Shown: positions 1 through 9,140, counted from the first letter of the stretch. The stretch: DNA of 64,000 nt from Macrosoma leucophasiata (GCA_036365455.1 JAWQUS010000001.1:20997001-21061000); one strand, 5' to 3'. Notes: generated by a model from the sequence alone, not told the origin. Numbers and translations are program-made.

Positions 1-238
1 GCCAAATGGTAGTATTCAGTACTATCGTGTTCCGGTAACCGGTTAGATGGGAATGTATGGCCCCGTAATAACTATCACAAAGACCTAACACCTAAGATCT
101 CGGCTGGCAACTGGCAACGTGTCGACGCAACGACCTCTGGTTTTAGTGTGAGAACAAGGCGATGTTTATAGGCTGCAGTCATCACAACATGCATATAAAC
201 TGGGCGCTTGTTCGTTGTCTTCGTAACAAAGAAAGTTC
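1..238 (+). repeat. Family R retroposon, truncated at window edge
   Basis: A diverged copy of the A-tailed family seen intact at 55742-56043. Shared landmarks are the 'aaatggtagtattcag' block near position 5, 'atcgtgttccgg', and 'ataggctgcagtcatcac' near 168. The 5' part lies outside the window and the A-tail has decayed. Probably transposed by a LINE in trans (inference). Confidence 0.7.
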
Positions 239-261
239 CGTTCTTGTTTTGAAGTTATAGG

Positions 262-435
262 CTACGTCAGTAGTCTAGTGGTAACAAGCCATTACTGCTA
301 CGCTGGTGTTCTAACTTCGACACCCGGGTTAGGTAAGTTTCAAATGCTATTGGGATTTTTCGGTAGTTTCCCAAAGCCACCGTTGCCGTTTGGTAATGTG
401 CCCAGTGATGTTAATAGGCTAGCGGTCTATTACAC
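262..435 (+). repeat. Degenerate tRNA-headed SINE, 5' part
   Basis: Resembles the SINE at 2687-3001: a tRNA D-arm-like 'tagtctagtggtaaca' near 271, then 'gctattgggatttttc' near 347 and 'gtttggtaatgtgcc' near 388. The 3' part with the 'ggggtaggcagag' tail is absent. Confidence 0.6.
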
Positions 436-757
436 GAGACAATACATATTCCTAGTACCTACCTACCTAGTAGGTACATATTATACGGAAGTGCAAAGAA
501 ATACGTGAAGTTAGTTACGTTTTCTTATGTACAAGCCTGCAGGTCATAATATACCTACCTATTCACAGTAAGCGAATACTTTACTGCAGCCTTTAGATAT
601 CTATATTACTACAAAAACTAAGAGGTATGATGTGTTGCCATGGCACTCCGGTCCGCCGCGATCGGTGGCCCGCGTTGCTCTATGACTTGTGTCGAGTCAG
701 ATTTAAAAAACAAGCATACTCATCACAGTAGTAGTAAAAATATGTTCGTGGAGCCGA
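436..757. other. No gene; GC-rich module fragment at 640-690
   Basis: Mostly AT-rich with no recognisable gene. At about 640-690 lies a fragment related to the arms of the foldback element at 56148-56470 (shared 'ctccggtccgccgcg' and 'gttgctctatg'). Confidence 0.5.
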
Positions 758-775
758 AAGTTTGAGAAACCCCTG

Positions 776-832
776 GACTAGGTAATGCGTTGATGCCTTT
801 TTCCCTCCGTCACTGGATCACTATCCACAACA
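776..832 (-). repeat. Family R fragment
   Basis: Matches the reverse complement of the 5' end of family R ('taggtaatgcg..gatgcc' followed by 'ccgtcactgga'). Short and diverged. Confidence 0.5.
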
Positions 833-857
833 ATACATCATTGGTCCACAATATTAA

Positions 858-999
858 CCCCCTTATTCATAAACGTACATTAGATACGTTTTAGCTATAG
901 AATGCTTTGTCTTTGTCAGTTGGATTGTCAAATGTGCAGGATAGAAAACAAAAGGGAGATTAACAACAATTTAGCTAAAATACGTTTATGATTAAGGGG
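858..999. mobile_element. MITE with CCCCCTTATTCATAAACGTA termini
   Basis: A 142-bp non-autonomous DNA-transposon-like unit with no coding capacity. The left end reads 'cccccttattcataaacg'; the right end reads 'cgtttatgattaagggg', its imperfect reverse complement. A second copy lies in the opposite orientation at 45992-46137, which confirms that this is a dispersed family. Its superfamily is not assigned. Confidence 0.85.
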
Positions 1000-1489
1000 T
1001 CTAATATCTATAAAATAATGACATCAGATAGATACCTAATTTTAATAATAACATAATTGCCTACGTTTTAATTTACTTAGGTATCTGTTACTAGTAGTAC
1101 CTACCGAATATCTGTAGGCGTCTTACTGTTCCTAGAACTTAAAAGATTTAGACACCTACACTTCCTAGGTACTCTAGCAGGTATCAAACCAGCGTGAGTA
1201 TTACAATCAACATATTATCACGCAACGAACATCGTCCCGCTTAGATTTGTTCTGTTCACACGCTAGCAATTCCAACATTGCAGTTTTGTGTGCCTTGGGA
1301 ATATTGCCAATTTTTTGCTTTGTAAATAGCTTAGGCTAATCTCTTATTTCGCCTACTCACGTTAGTTGAATGTTGTGTTCTCTAATTACTTTATTATTAA
1401 TGTACATGTACGGGATATAGCTTCAAACTCGTCTTGAGTTATACTGCATAATAGTATCTATAAGGAAGAGGCACCTAAAAGTTTTAGGA
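1000..1489. other. No gene seen
   Basis: AT-rich, with repeated 'taggta/acctac' tetramer-like words but no ORF, RNA gene or clear repeat boundary that I can support. Confidence 0.5.
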
Positions 1490-1675
1490 TTTTGTTTAAT
1501 GTAGTAACAAAGGTGGAAAACAACCGTGCATCACATTGATGTTCAGTGATAACTGTAGCATATAGACATCTACAAAAGACTAGAGATCTAAATGCAGATG
1601 CCTTGCCACCCCTGAGACCATACATTACCATCTACTACCATAGTGCTGAAGTAGTCAAATGGTAGTCCATTTGGC
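1490..1675 (-). repeat. Family R retroposon, diverged
   Basis: Reverse-strand copy. Landmarks are 'tcacattgatgttcagtgat' at 1531, 'tagacatctaca' at 1562, 'aatgcagatgcc' at 1590 and 'caaatggtagt' at 1656. The order matches other minus-strand copies such as 29283-29566. Confidence 0.65.
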
Positions 1676-2287
1676 CCTCGAGGTTCTTTGGAACTCTATC
1701 TACATTGTTTTAAACTTTCACGATTTGTGTTCATAGCAGTAGAAGTATTGTGAGGTAAGACACTCTAGTCGAGGTAAATACTTCGATTTAAATAGTACGC
1801 GATTAAGTCCCGTTTACAATTATTAAAAATACTCTACCTACAGCAAAAGAAAATCATCTAATAAAACATAACAAACAAACATGCAGTTCACATAAAAGCC
1901 TAGACATTTACACAAAATCGAGTAGTAACTTACGAGCAAGACAGTCAAGATAGACGATTACATGTTTATGATGTTAAAATCGATGTAATTTGTACCATAT
2001 AATGTGCAGAAAGGATAAAATATAAACATTACTTCGAATTACTTAAAGACAGTGTAGCCTAGAGCTATATTTATGTACATTTAGATAAACAACGAGTACT
2101 TTTTGCAGATCAACTCGTGTAACGTTTCCTCAACCCGGTAAGGTAGGAGCTGGTTTATAACTGTACTGTCCACAACCGCACCGGTGGCTACTGGGCGCTT
2201 GTTTATAGCAGCAGCTCATACCATGTGGTCAGGGTGTTTGACGGTGTTCAATTATTTCATTTTAAAGAAAAATGGAAAGAAAAATTT

Positions 2288-2362
2288 GACTTCAGGCGAG
2301 ACTCGAACTCGCGGCCTACTGGGAATCTAGTCCAGCCGCTCTTCCAATTGAGCTACTGAAGG
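2288..2362 (-). tRNA. tRNA-like unit (tRNA pseudogene or SINE head)
   Basis: On the minus strand the segment folds as a cloverleaf: acceptor CCTTCAG pairing with CTGAAGT except at the first pair, a D-arm with A-box-like TAGCTCAATTGG, and a T-arm with B-box-like GAGTTCGAGTC. The anticodon arm is irregular (stem CTGG/CCAG, or a 7-base loop reading AGA with an A:C pair), so the amino acid is not assigned. The same sequence, with at least 12 bp upstream ('aaatcgggcagg') and about 40 bp downstream also conserved, recurs at 48219-48292. That flank conservation makes a dispersed tRNA-derived element more likely than a working tRNA gene. Confidence 0.6.
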
Positions 2363-2402
2363 CCTGCCCGATTTGGCTTTACTCTTTAAAATAAAATATA
2401 TT

Positions 2403-2645
2403 TTTCCCCTGGAATCATGATCGTCTCACCAAACTCACCAAAACATGGTTATAATGTCAATAATAATAATAAAAAAATGTAAATTTTAAAGTAAGTTCAA
2501 AGTTCAAACAAAAGACATTGAAAAGAATAAACGATGCAGTTGTTATAGAAAACGACGATTGCATCACATCACACCATATTATTATTATTGACATTATAAC
2601 CATGTTTTGGTGAATTTGGTGAGACGATCATGATTCCAGGGGAAA
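2403..2645. mobile_element. MITE with 70-bp terminal inverted repeats
   Basis: The left arm at 2403-2472 and right arm at 2576-2645 are reverse complements over about 70 bp with one visible mismatch. The ends read TTTCCCCTGGAATC and GATTCCAGGGGAAA. The 103-bp centre has no ORF. Long near-identical arms suggest a fairly recent insertion. It sits 40 bp from the tRNA-like unit at 2288-2362. Confidence 0.85.
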
Positions 2646-2686
2646 TAATTTATTATCAATTATGATAAATACTAAAGTAGGGTAGT

Positions 2687-3001
2687 GCCTCAATTGCCTC
2701 AATAGCCAAGTGGTAGCAGGTCACTACTATTACGCTGGGGTCCTGGGTTCGATTCCTGGATTGAGAGCTATCAGAGATAAAGGTGTCAAATCCTTTATCT
2801 CTGGTGCTATTGAATTTTTTCCATTTTCTGGGAATATCCCAGTAGGTACCTATGAGTTTGGTAATGTGTCCGGAGATGTCAACAGGCTCGCCATCTGTTA
2901 AATGGGCCATAACGTAACCGGCGAATCGTGGGTGCTTGCATGCTTGAATGCATGCATTTACCTCTGCCTTCCCCTTTGAGAATGACATGCGTGAAGTTAC
3001 A
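2687..3001 (+). mobile_element. tRNA-headed SINE with target-site duplication
   Basis: About 315 bp. The head has a D-arm-like 'gccaagtggtagcagg' and a T-arm-like 'gggttcgattcctgg' (B box) near 2744. The body contains a short inverted pair ('gataaagg..tcctttatct') and the tail has 'cttgaatgcatgcattta', 'ctctgcc' and 'cgtgaagtt'. A 9-bp direct repeat, TAGGGTAGT, flanks it at 2678-2686 and 3002-3010, the mark of LINE-type target-primed insertion. ORFs in either strand here are by-products. Relatives: 262-435, 21345-21535, 42735-43045, 44097-44416, 60690-60775. Confidence 0.85.
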
Positions 3002-3010
3002 TAGGGTAGT

Positions 3011-3645
3011 TGAAGTAATTCGAAGTATTCGCCGGTCCAAATCAGTGAACAGTAAAGTAACGAAAAGTCCTATGTCTTCTTCTGTCTCTAGATAAAGATT
3101 CATTCTCACCAAGTAAACCTCAATTTTCTGCCACTGCAACGTTTATACTGATTCATACCATGGTCATATTTAACCCAGTACTTAAACTATCAAATATCTA
3201 AATAAGTCTTATTTACAATAGGTACTAGTATCAAGCTAATATTGAGTGTACCAACTTTTGGAAACAATTAGAAATTATTTACTGTTGATAACAACAAAAA
3301 TCGTAGTGCTAAAGACTTCAGAAAGACAATGGATAGGTACTACGATTCTTAAGAAGAAGTCACAGTCTTTCTTTTTAAAGTTAACTTGATTATAGAAAAC
3401 TAGTCCATTCTGCACATCTGTCCGCCAGCTGCAAAGCAGAAATTTTATTTCCGAAATTGAGAACGACCAAATCAATTTCACGATCTCTTATTTTGTGCTT
3501 AAATCTTTATTTTAATACATCGACCGAGTCAATGTTTCTTTAAAGATCACGAAAGTGCAATTCACGCCCATACAAGTTTAATTGTGCGCCGGCGCAAGCA
3601 CCAACTTCTGAGTCGATACACTCCAAATTGATAACCATTTTTATT
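3011..3645. other. No gene seen; 5' flank of BEL element
   Basis: AT-rich unique-looking sequence. A 68-codon minus-strand frame (3275-3481) has no recognisable domain and is not called. Confidence 0.5.
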
Positions 3646-3650
3646 ACTTT
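3646..3650. repeat. Target-site duplication, left copy (ACTTT)
   Basis: ACTTT immediately precedes the 5' LTR and is repeated at 9141-9145 immediately after the 3' LTR. A duplication of about 5 bp is normal for BEL/Pao integrases. Confidence 0.9.
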
Positions 3651-3916
3651 TGTTCACGCACTACGTCAGATGTTTCTGTATATTAGCCAATCCTGAGCCA
3701 TCGGAGTGCTGCGGGCCAATAAGAGCTGCTATCGGTCACGACGGCACGAAATTGACCAATGGCGGCCGTCTTTCAGTGCAATTTTTAAATGTTATAAAAC
3801 CGATCTTTTTTCTGTTTTTTGACGCATTACACGTTATTCACTTAAACCTGCTGCATCATTTTCTACCAAGCCCATCTACAAAGTTTTATCTTCGTTTTGT
3901 GTCTCACAAATAGACA
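3651..3916 (+). repeat. BEL/Pao 5' LTR
   Basis: 266 bp, starting TGTTCACG and ending ATAGACA (TG...CA). It aligns end to end with the 3' LTR at 8874-9140, with one C/T difference near the 3' third and a small indel/substitution at 'acaaagttt' versus 'acaaaagatt'. Confidence 0.95.
3793..3799 (+). promoter_or_regulatory. LTR TATA box
   Basis: TATAAAA lies 142 bp into the LTR and is repeated at 9016-9022 in the 3' LTR. Its place in mid-LTR suits the U3/R boundary and start of genomic RNA. Confidence 0.6.
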
Positions 3917-3921
3917 GAAAT

Positions 3922-3939
3922 TGGTCATTCGAGCCGAAA
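3922..3939 (+). promoter_or_regulatory. Putative primer binding site
   Basis: TGGTCATTCGAGCCGAAA begins five bases after the LTR end. It starts with TGG, as needed to pair with a tRNA CCA end. I could not assign the priming tRNA with confidence. Confidence 0.6.
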
Positions 3940-4249
3940 GTTGAAGAAATAAGCAATCGACGGAGGTATATACAAGAAATCACGGGCGATTGAAGCAGCA
4001 GCCAGCGCGCATTAGGTGAAACGTGTCAGCCATTCCATTCCCAAACCTTTCCCACTTTTACTTTGTGTTAATACTGTATTTGTGCATATTTCAGTTAATT
4101 TCAGCATATTGCCTATCGATTAATAAAATTGTGTATGTGTGCCCGCTAAACGGAATCGAGGTTTTATGGAAGCTAAGTAAAGCTAAGTATCTACGTAATT
4201 AATCTCCACCTGTTAACTGTAAGTATTTTTCTTTCTATTAAGTGCCAAG
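3940..4249 (+). other. BEL leader, no gene
   Basis: Untranslated leader between the primer site and the gag start codon. Packaging signals would be expected here but none is recognisable by eye. Confidence 0.5.
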
Positions 4250-6580
4250 ATGACTAGTGTAGACGCAAAGGTCAGTAATAGTGATATTCGTGAGCTTAAT
4301 AAACGTCGCGGTGTAATAAAAGGGAGGCTTACAAATTTTAAAAAATACTTAACGACTAATCAGTCTTGTAAAGATGGCCGGTCTATTTTTACTTCGCATA
4401 ATGCCGAATTAAAATTACGCATTAAAGGATTCGAAAGTCTATTTAGCGAATTCAACGACGTTCAAGATCGTATAGAACGTTTTATTTCGGATAGCGATAT
4501 AGAAAATCAACTTCAAATAAGAGAGGATTTTGAGAACGAATATTATTGTATTTTGGCTGAAGCTCAAAGCTTGGCGGTCTCCGATGAGGGATCTGATCAA
4601 GCTCGGGGAACAATGCGTAGTATAACACAGTCAGTGAAATTACCTACTATTACCTTACCTTCGTTTAATGGTGCCTGCGATCAATGGCTTGAGTTTCGCG
4701 ATACATTCGTGTCACTCATCCATAATACGCACGATTTAACTAGCATACAAAAATTTCACTATTTAAAATCATCACTATCGGGCAATGCACTAATGGTAAT
4801 AGATTCTCTCGAATTTTCGTCTTCCAATTATTGTGTTGCATGGGAGCTATTATTAAATAGATATAACAATAATAAATTATTGATACATAACCATGTAAAG
4901 GCTTTGTTTTCGATGCAGTCGTTATCTAATGAGTCACCGGTTTTATTACGAAGGCTTATTGATACAGTATTAAAAAACATACGCGCATTAAAATCCCTCG
5001 GTGAACCCACAGAGCACTGGGACACCTTGCTTATTTATTTAATCGTATCAAAATTAGATTCGACCACTGAACGAGAATGGGAACAATTTAAATTAACACT
5101 ATCGGGACAAGCTGGCACTCATAATAAAAGTAGTGACTCAGTATCTTCGCCTACTGTGAATACTTTATTAGACTTTCTAAGAGGTAGGGCAGAAATGTTA
5201 GAAACACTTATTTTGACACACAGTAAAGGTAATTCACACAGTTCTAGGCGATACAATTCATCACAAAGTGATACTAAGATTCACTGCAATATTGTTACGA
5301 ATAATAACAATAAATCAAAAAATAATTCCGGTTATTCGAAATCTACTTTTCCAAATCGATTGTGTCCTATGTGCAATGGAAAACACCCATTATATTCGTG
5401 TCAATTATTTCTTGATTTAAGCGCACAGAAGAGATTAAAATTGGTACGTGATAAAGGGTTATGCGAAAACTGTTTCAATGTAGGTCATACATCTCTGGAA
5501 TGTCGATTCGGACCATGTCGGAAATGCGAGAAAAAGCACAACTCGCTAATTCATTACGACGGTGAGAACGTTGAGGAGAATTCGGTAAGTAAGCACACAA
5601 CTGCATTGTTATCATTAAATACAAGTAAAACATGCAACAAAACCGGTTCTCTCGCCATCGTTGATAGTAATGAAAACAAACAAGGCACACTAGCACTATC
5701 TACCTATAACGTAAATAGTGCACACACGGACAACTTAGACGCTCAGTTGTCACCGGCTTCGCACGTTCTGTTGTCAACTGCAATTGTTGAGATTATCGAT
5801 GATGTAGGTAATTTTGTTAAAGCGCGCGCAATATTAGACAACGGAAGCGAACGGTGTTTTATAACACAAAATTTAAGCGACAAACTTAACACGCGCAACA
5901 TACAGTCCACTTTTCAAATACGCGGCGTAGGGAACTCTGTCACACAAAGTTCGCAAATGTGTGATACAGAAATACATTCCACTATCGCTGATTTTAAAAC
6001 ACGCATTACTTGTGTAATATTGCCGCAAATTACGCCAAATATGCCACATATTTCTGTTAAAAGAAATAACTTTCTAATACCTGAGTACATACAATTAGCT
6101 GATCCAAGTTTTAACGAGTCGCAACCTATTGACTTACTCATAGGCGCGGATTTATTTTCGGACCTCATAATAGAAGGTCGATTACGTTTATCGAATGGTC
6201 CGTATTTATTGAATACAAAACTTGGGTGGATATTATCAGGCCCGATCTATTCAACACGTCAGATGAAACAAGTCAGTTGTAATGTTTCGCAATCTGTTGA
6301 AACTGAAGCTACGTTGCTGCGTAGTTTTCGGGAAATAGAAGAGGGCTCGATTAGTTCAAAAATGAAATCTATCACCGATGAAGAACAGCTGGCTTGTGAA
6401 TGCACTAGCGATGACGTAGCTCAAGTTGTCCGTGAAGACTTTAATGTTGATGACGTCACATTAGGATCTTCAGACATTAACGCCCTCACAAAAGTATGTC
6501 ATGAACTTACCAACGTTTTAAAATCAGGCTGTTTTCTATTGCACAAATGGGTTTATAATTTAATTGTATACCCAAAGTAA
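4250..6580 (+). CDS. BEL/Pao gag-protease polyprotein fused to an RT remnant
   Basis: 776 codons. Residues 1-125 look helical and charged. Residues about 128-285 match the DUF1759 gag region (LPTITLPSFNG, QWLEFRDTF, FHYLKSSLSG). Cysteine-rich nucleic-acid-binding knuckles start at C372 (CPMC...C...CENC...H...C...CRKC). The A17-type (DUF1758) aspartic protease has its catalytic D530 in LDNGSER, with N where families often have S or Q, and ends at GWILSGPI. After ITDEEQLACE the frame jumps, without a stop, to EDFNVDDVTLG and VLKSGCFLLHKW. These match the catalytic YxDD loop and the following segment of BEL RT, with Y replaced by N. RT motifs upstream of that are missing, so an in-frame deletion made this fusion. 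The ORF ends shortly after. Gag and protease may still be made; no RT activity is expected. Confidence 0.9.
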   Translation: MTSVDAKVSNSDIRELNKRRGVIKGRLTNFKKYLTTNQSCKDGRSIFTSHNAELKLRIKGFESLFSEFNDVQDRIERFISDSDIENQLQIREDFENEYYCILAEAQSLAVSDEGSDQARGTMRSITQSVKLPTITLPSFNGACDQWLEFRDTFVSLIHNTHDLTSIQKFHYLKSSLSGNALMVIDSLEFSSSNYCVAWELLLNRYNNNKLLIHNHVKALFSMQSLSNESPVLLRRLIDTVLKNIRALKSLGEPTEHWDTLLIYLIVSKLDSTTEREWEQFKLTLSGQAGTHNKSSDSVSSPTVNTLLDFLRGRAEMLETLILTHSKGNSHSSRRYNSSQSDTKIHCNIVTNNNNKSKNNSGYSKSTFPNRLCPMCNGKHPLYSCQLFLDLSAQKRLKLVRDKGLCENCFNVGHTSLECRFGPCRKCEKKHNSLIHYDGENVEENSVSKHTTALLSLNTSKTCNKTGSLAIVDSNENKQGTLALSTYNVNSAHTDNLDAQLSPASHVLLSTAIVEIIDDVGNFVKARAILDNGSERCFITQNLSDKLNTRNIQSTFQIRGVGNSVTQSSQMCDTEIHSTIADFKTRITCVILPQITPNMPHISVKRNNFLIPEYIQLADPSFNESQPIDLLIGADLFSDLIIEGRLRLSNGPYLLNTKLGWILSGPIYSTRQMKQVSCNVSQSVETEATLLRSFREIEEGSISSKMKSITDEEQLACECTSDDVAQVVREDFNVDDVTLGSSDINALTKVCHELTNVLKSGCFLLHKWVYNLIVYPK

Positions 6581-6589
6581 ACATATTAG

Positions 6590-6975
6590 GTATTATGCAA
6601 AAACTCGTCACTAGATGAAATGTATCATTTAGGACTTTAGGTTAGGATGGTGTAATAATGACGATGATGAAAATAGGCGTCGGGATGTGACGACCCCACC
6701 GCCCACTAGCGGAAGAATTTTCTTCTACTGGAAGAGAATTCTTCCACTAGTGCAGTCAGTCAACCGAACAATGGCGGTCAAACCATTCCAATAGGGCGGT
6801 AGTAAGTGCAATAACGCAAGATGGGCAGCAGCGTCCTGCGATAAAACTACCGCCACTGCGATCACCAATACACATGCCAAGCGTGGCAATTATGGTATAC
6901 CCCTCCTTATGGGGAGGCTTTGGTCCATCAGCGGACATTTTTCGATTGATATGATGAATAATAATTATTATAACG
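6590..6975. other. Foreign insert in place of RT/RNase H
   Basis: This stretch does not encode BEL RT or RNase H in any frame. It holds an imperfect palindrome (about 6706-6751, arms 'ggaagaatt'/'gaattcttcc' and 'actag'/'ctagt') and a tail 'ggggaggctttggtcc' followed by 'gatatgatgaataat'. That tail resembles the 3' ends of lepidopteran non-LTR elements. I infer a small retroposon, or filler, landed at the deletion point. Confidence 0.5.
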
Positions 6976-6978
6976 CAC

Positions 6979-7243
6979 ACACAGAATTGTCATCAATCGA
7001 AAATTTACCTAAAATAAAAAATATTAATATTAACACACTGATAACAAAATAATGTTCGGGAAATGAGTCATCGTCATTGTTTCCGTTTTTAAGATTCTCC
7101 CAGTTCAATCGATTGACGCGAAGCTTTGCTTATGTACTGCGTTTTATACATGATGCACGCAATAAAACCGACAAACGTACTGATTCGCTTAATTCGGATG
7201 AACTGAATGAATTTATATTGTTACTCGCTAAAATATCACAAAG
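6979..7243 (+). repeat. Internal duplication, copy 1
   Basis: About 265 bp repeated at 7330-7595 with a constant offset of 351 bp, broken only by point differences and one T in a homopolymer near 7085. Copy 1 has five T where copy 2 has six, which closes its reading frame. Confidence 0.9.
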
Positions 7244-7328
7244 GGAATCTTTCCCACACGTATATGATACGTTACTAAAGGAAACAGTAGGTATAAAAGG
7301 AAAAAAAAAACGCTTTCAATTTATTTAA
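7063..7328 (+). pseudogene. Broken N-terminal piece of BEL integrase region
   Basis: The frame opening at 7063 meets TAA at about 7090 because of a one-base deletion in a T run. The shifted frame from 7077 runs 83 codons with the pre-integrase signature RLTRSFAYVLRF and ends at 7328. It keeps a segment (LLAKISQRESFPHVYDTL) that copy 2 has lost. In BEL elements this segment precedes the integrase zinc finger. It is a duplicated, non-functional fragment. Confidence 0.75.
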
Positions 7329-7329
7329 C

Positions 7330-7595
7330 ACACAGAATTGTCATCAATTGAAAATTTACTTAAAATAAAAAATATTAATATTAACACACTGATAACAAAA
7401 TAATGTTCGGGAAATGAGTCATCGTCATTGTTTCCGTTTTTTAAGATTCTCCCAGTTCAATAGATTGACGCGAAGCTTTGCTTATGTACTGCGTTTTATA
7501 CATGATGCACACAATAAAACCGACAAACGTAATAATTCGCTTAATTCGGATGAACTGAATGAATCTATATTGTTACTCGCTAAAACATCACACTT
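7330..7595 (+). repeat. Internal duplication, copy 2
   Basis: Second copy of the 6979-7243 unit. It contains the start codon used by the intact integrase ORF. Homology stops near 'aaacatcaca', after which copy 2 continues into the zinc-finger region of integrase. Confidence 0.9.
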
Positions 7596-8778
7596 TGAAA
7601 CATCACATTTTGAATATTGTAAAAAGCATCCTATTTTAATTTATTCTAAAAATCGTTTTACAGAATTGTTGTTTCAATATGAACACAAGCAGTTACTGCA
7701 CGCTCCACCGCAGCTACTCCTGTTTACCATAAGGGACACCTGGTGGCCGGTTGGTGGCAGAAACCTAGCCAAGAAGGTAGTACACAGTTGCGTCACTTGC
7801 ACACGGATGCGAGGTAAGGTTTTGAAACCAATAATGGGCAATCTACCTAAAGAACGTCTAGACCCAGGGTTTCCTTTTATGCGATGCGGAGTTGATTATG
7901 CGGGGCCTGTGTTCATATTGAGGCACAAGGGGAGAGGCGCCAGAACTGTAAAAGCGTACATTTGTTTATTTATATGTTTCACAACTCGCGCTGTTCACAT
8001 TGAGTTGGTTAGTGATCTCTCATCGGATGCAAATTTGCTAGCTTTAAAAAGATTTATATCGCGTCGTGGAAAACCTTTAGAAATTTTCTCCGATAACGGA
8101 AAGAATTTCGTCGGTCTTAAAAATAAATTCGCTAAATTTCTTTCATTTTCTTGTAAAAATATTACTGATTATGCATTATCGCAAAATATCAAATTTTCAA
8201 TGATACCGCCTTACGCTAGTCATTTTGGTGGCTTGTGGGAAGCAGGAATTAAAAGCTGTAAATATCACTTGGTTCGTGTAGTGGGTAACGCACATCTTAC
8301 ATTTGAAGAATTCAGTACAGTATTGGCACAAGTAGAAGCAATCCTGAATTCCCGACCATTAAGCCCCTTGTCTACCGATCCTACAGACTTCCTACCCCTA
8401 ACTCCCGCACATTTCCTGGTTGGCCGTCCACTGACTGCGCCTGTCCTCAAAGATCTCGAGGACGTTCCTGTACACCGATTGACTCGCTACCAGAGGGTCG
8501 AACAGCTGCGCCAACATTTCTGGAGACGTTGGTCAACCGAGTACGTATCGGAGCTTCAGACGCGGTGCAAATGGACGACGAACCAAGACACACTTACAGA
8601 CGACACCATGGTTCTAATCAAAGACGAAAATCTGCCACCGCTGAATTGGAGTTTGGGCCGTATCATCAAAACTTACCCTGGCAAAGATGGAATTTCGCGC
8701 GTAGCTGACATCAAGACCAACAAGGGAATAATTCGGAGAGCCTTTTCAAAAATATGTCCGTTACTGATTGAGGAGTAG
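7414..8778 (+). CDS. BEL/Pao integrase
   Basis: 454 codons. The N-terminal 65 residues are the linker that follows RNase H in BEL polyproteins, with a short internal loss. An HHCC-type zinc-binding segment follows (ELLFQYEHKQLLH ... VVHSCVTCTRMRG, about residues 85-133). The catalytic core has all three acidic residues: D161 in CGVDYAGPV, D227 in IFSDNGKNF and E276 in GGLWEAGIK. The C-terminal segment LNWSLGRIIKTYPGKDG...RRAFSKICPLL matches DUF5641. It would insert element cDNA and make the ~5-bp target duplication. In a normal element integrase is released from a larger polyprotein; here it has its own start codon only because of the rearrangement, so expression is uncertain. Confidence 0.9.
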   Translation: MSHRHCFRFLRFSQFNRLTRSFAYVLRFIHDAHNKTDKRNNSLNSDELNESILLLAKTSHFETSHFEYCKKHPILIYSKNRFTELLFQYEHKQLLHAPPQLLLFTIRDTWWPVGGRNLAKKVVHSCVTCTRMRGKVLKPIMGNLPKERLDPGFPFMRCGVDYAGPVFILRHKGRGARTVKAYICLFICFTTRAVHIELVSDLSSDANLLALKRFISRRGKPLEIFSDNGKNFVGLKNKFAKFLSFSCKNITDYALSQNIKFSMIPPYASHFGGLWEAGIKSCKYHLVRVVGNAHLTFEEFSTVLAQVEAILNSRPLSPLSTDPTDFLPLTPAHFLVGRPLTAPVLKDLEDVPVHRLTRYQRVEQLRQHFWRRWSTEYVSELQTRCKWTTNQDTLTDDTMVLIKDENLPPLNWSLGRIIKTYPGKDGISRVADIKTNKGIIRRAFSKICPLLIEE

Positions 8779-8860
8779 TAACGATTAGATTACATAACTA
8801 TACCTATATGATGTGCCTGCGACATACCTACATCCAAATTATTTGAAAGCTGCAGCTTCC

Positions 8861-8873
8861 AAGGCCGGGAGAA
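8861..8873 (+). promoter_or_regulatory. Polypurine tract
   Basis: AAGGCCGGGAGAA, purine-rich apart from CC, ends directly at the 3' LTR. It is the expected primer for plus-strand DNA synthesis. Confidence 0.8.
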
Positions 8874-9140
8874 TGTTCACGCACTACGTCAGATGTTTCT
8901 GTATATTAGCCAATCCTGAGCCATCGGAGTGCTGCGGGCCAATAAGAGCTGCTATCGGTCACGACGGCACGAAATTGACCAATGGCGGCCGTCTTTCAGT
9001 GCAATTTTTAAATGTTATAAAACCGATCTTTTTTCTGTTTTTTGACGCATTACACGTTATTCACTTAAACCTGCTGCATCATTTTTTACCAAGCCCATCT
9101 ACAAAAGATTTATCTTCGTTTTGTGTCTCACAAATAGACA
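8874..9140 (+). repeat. BEL/Pao 3' LTR
   Basis: 267 bp, TGTTCACG...ATAGACA, nearly identical to the 5' LTR, followed by the ACTTT duplication at 9141-9145. A long frame reading through this LTR into host DNA (8813-9340) is coincidental. Confidence 0.95.

Larger units (their letters stand above)
3651..9140 (+). mobile_element. Defective BEL/Pao LTR retrotransposon
   Basis: A 5.49-kb element: LTR (3651-3916), primer site (3922), gag-protease ORF (4250-6580), foreign insert and partial duplication (6590-7595), integrase ORF (7414-8778), polypurine tract (8861-8873), LTR (8874-9140). The order protease, RT remnant, integrase and the DUF1759/DUF1758/DUF5641-type domains identify BEL/Pao. RT apart from its catalytic loop, and all of RNase H, are missing. 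The LTRs differ at about three positions, so insertion was recent. BEL/Pao elements move by reverse transcription in virus-like particles followed by integration. This copy cannot do that alone. Confidence 0.95.

Noticed and set aside
2288..2362. Functional tRNA-Ser or suppressor tRNA gene
   Set aside because: Irregular anticodon stem, first acceptor pair mismatched, and flanks shared with another copy. Kept only as a tRNA-like unit.
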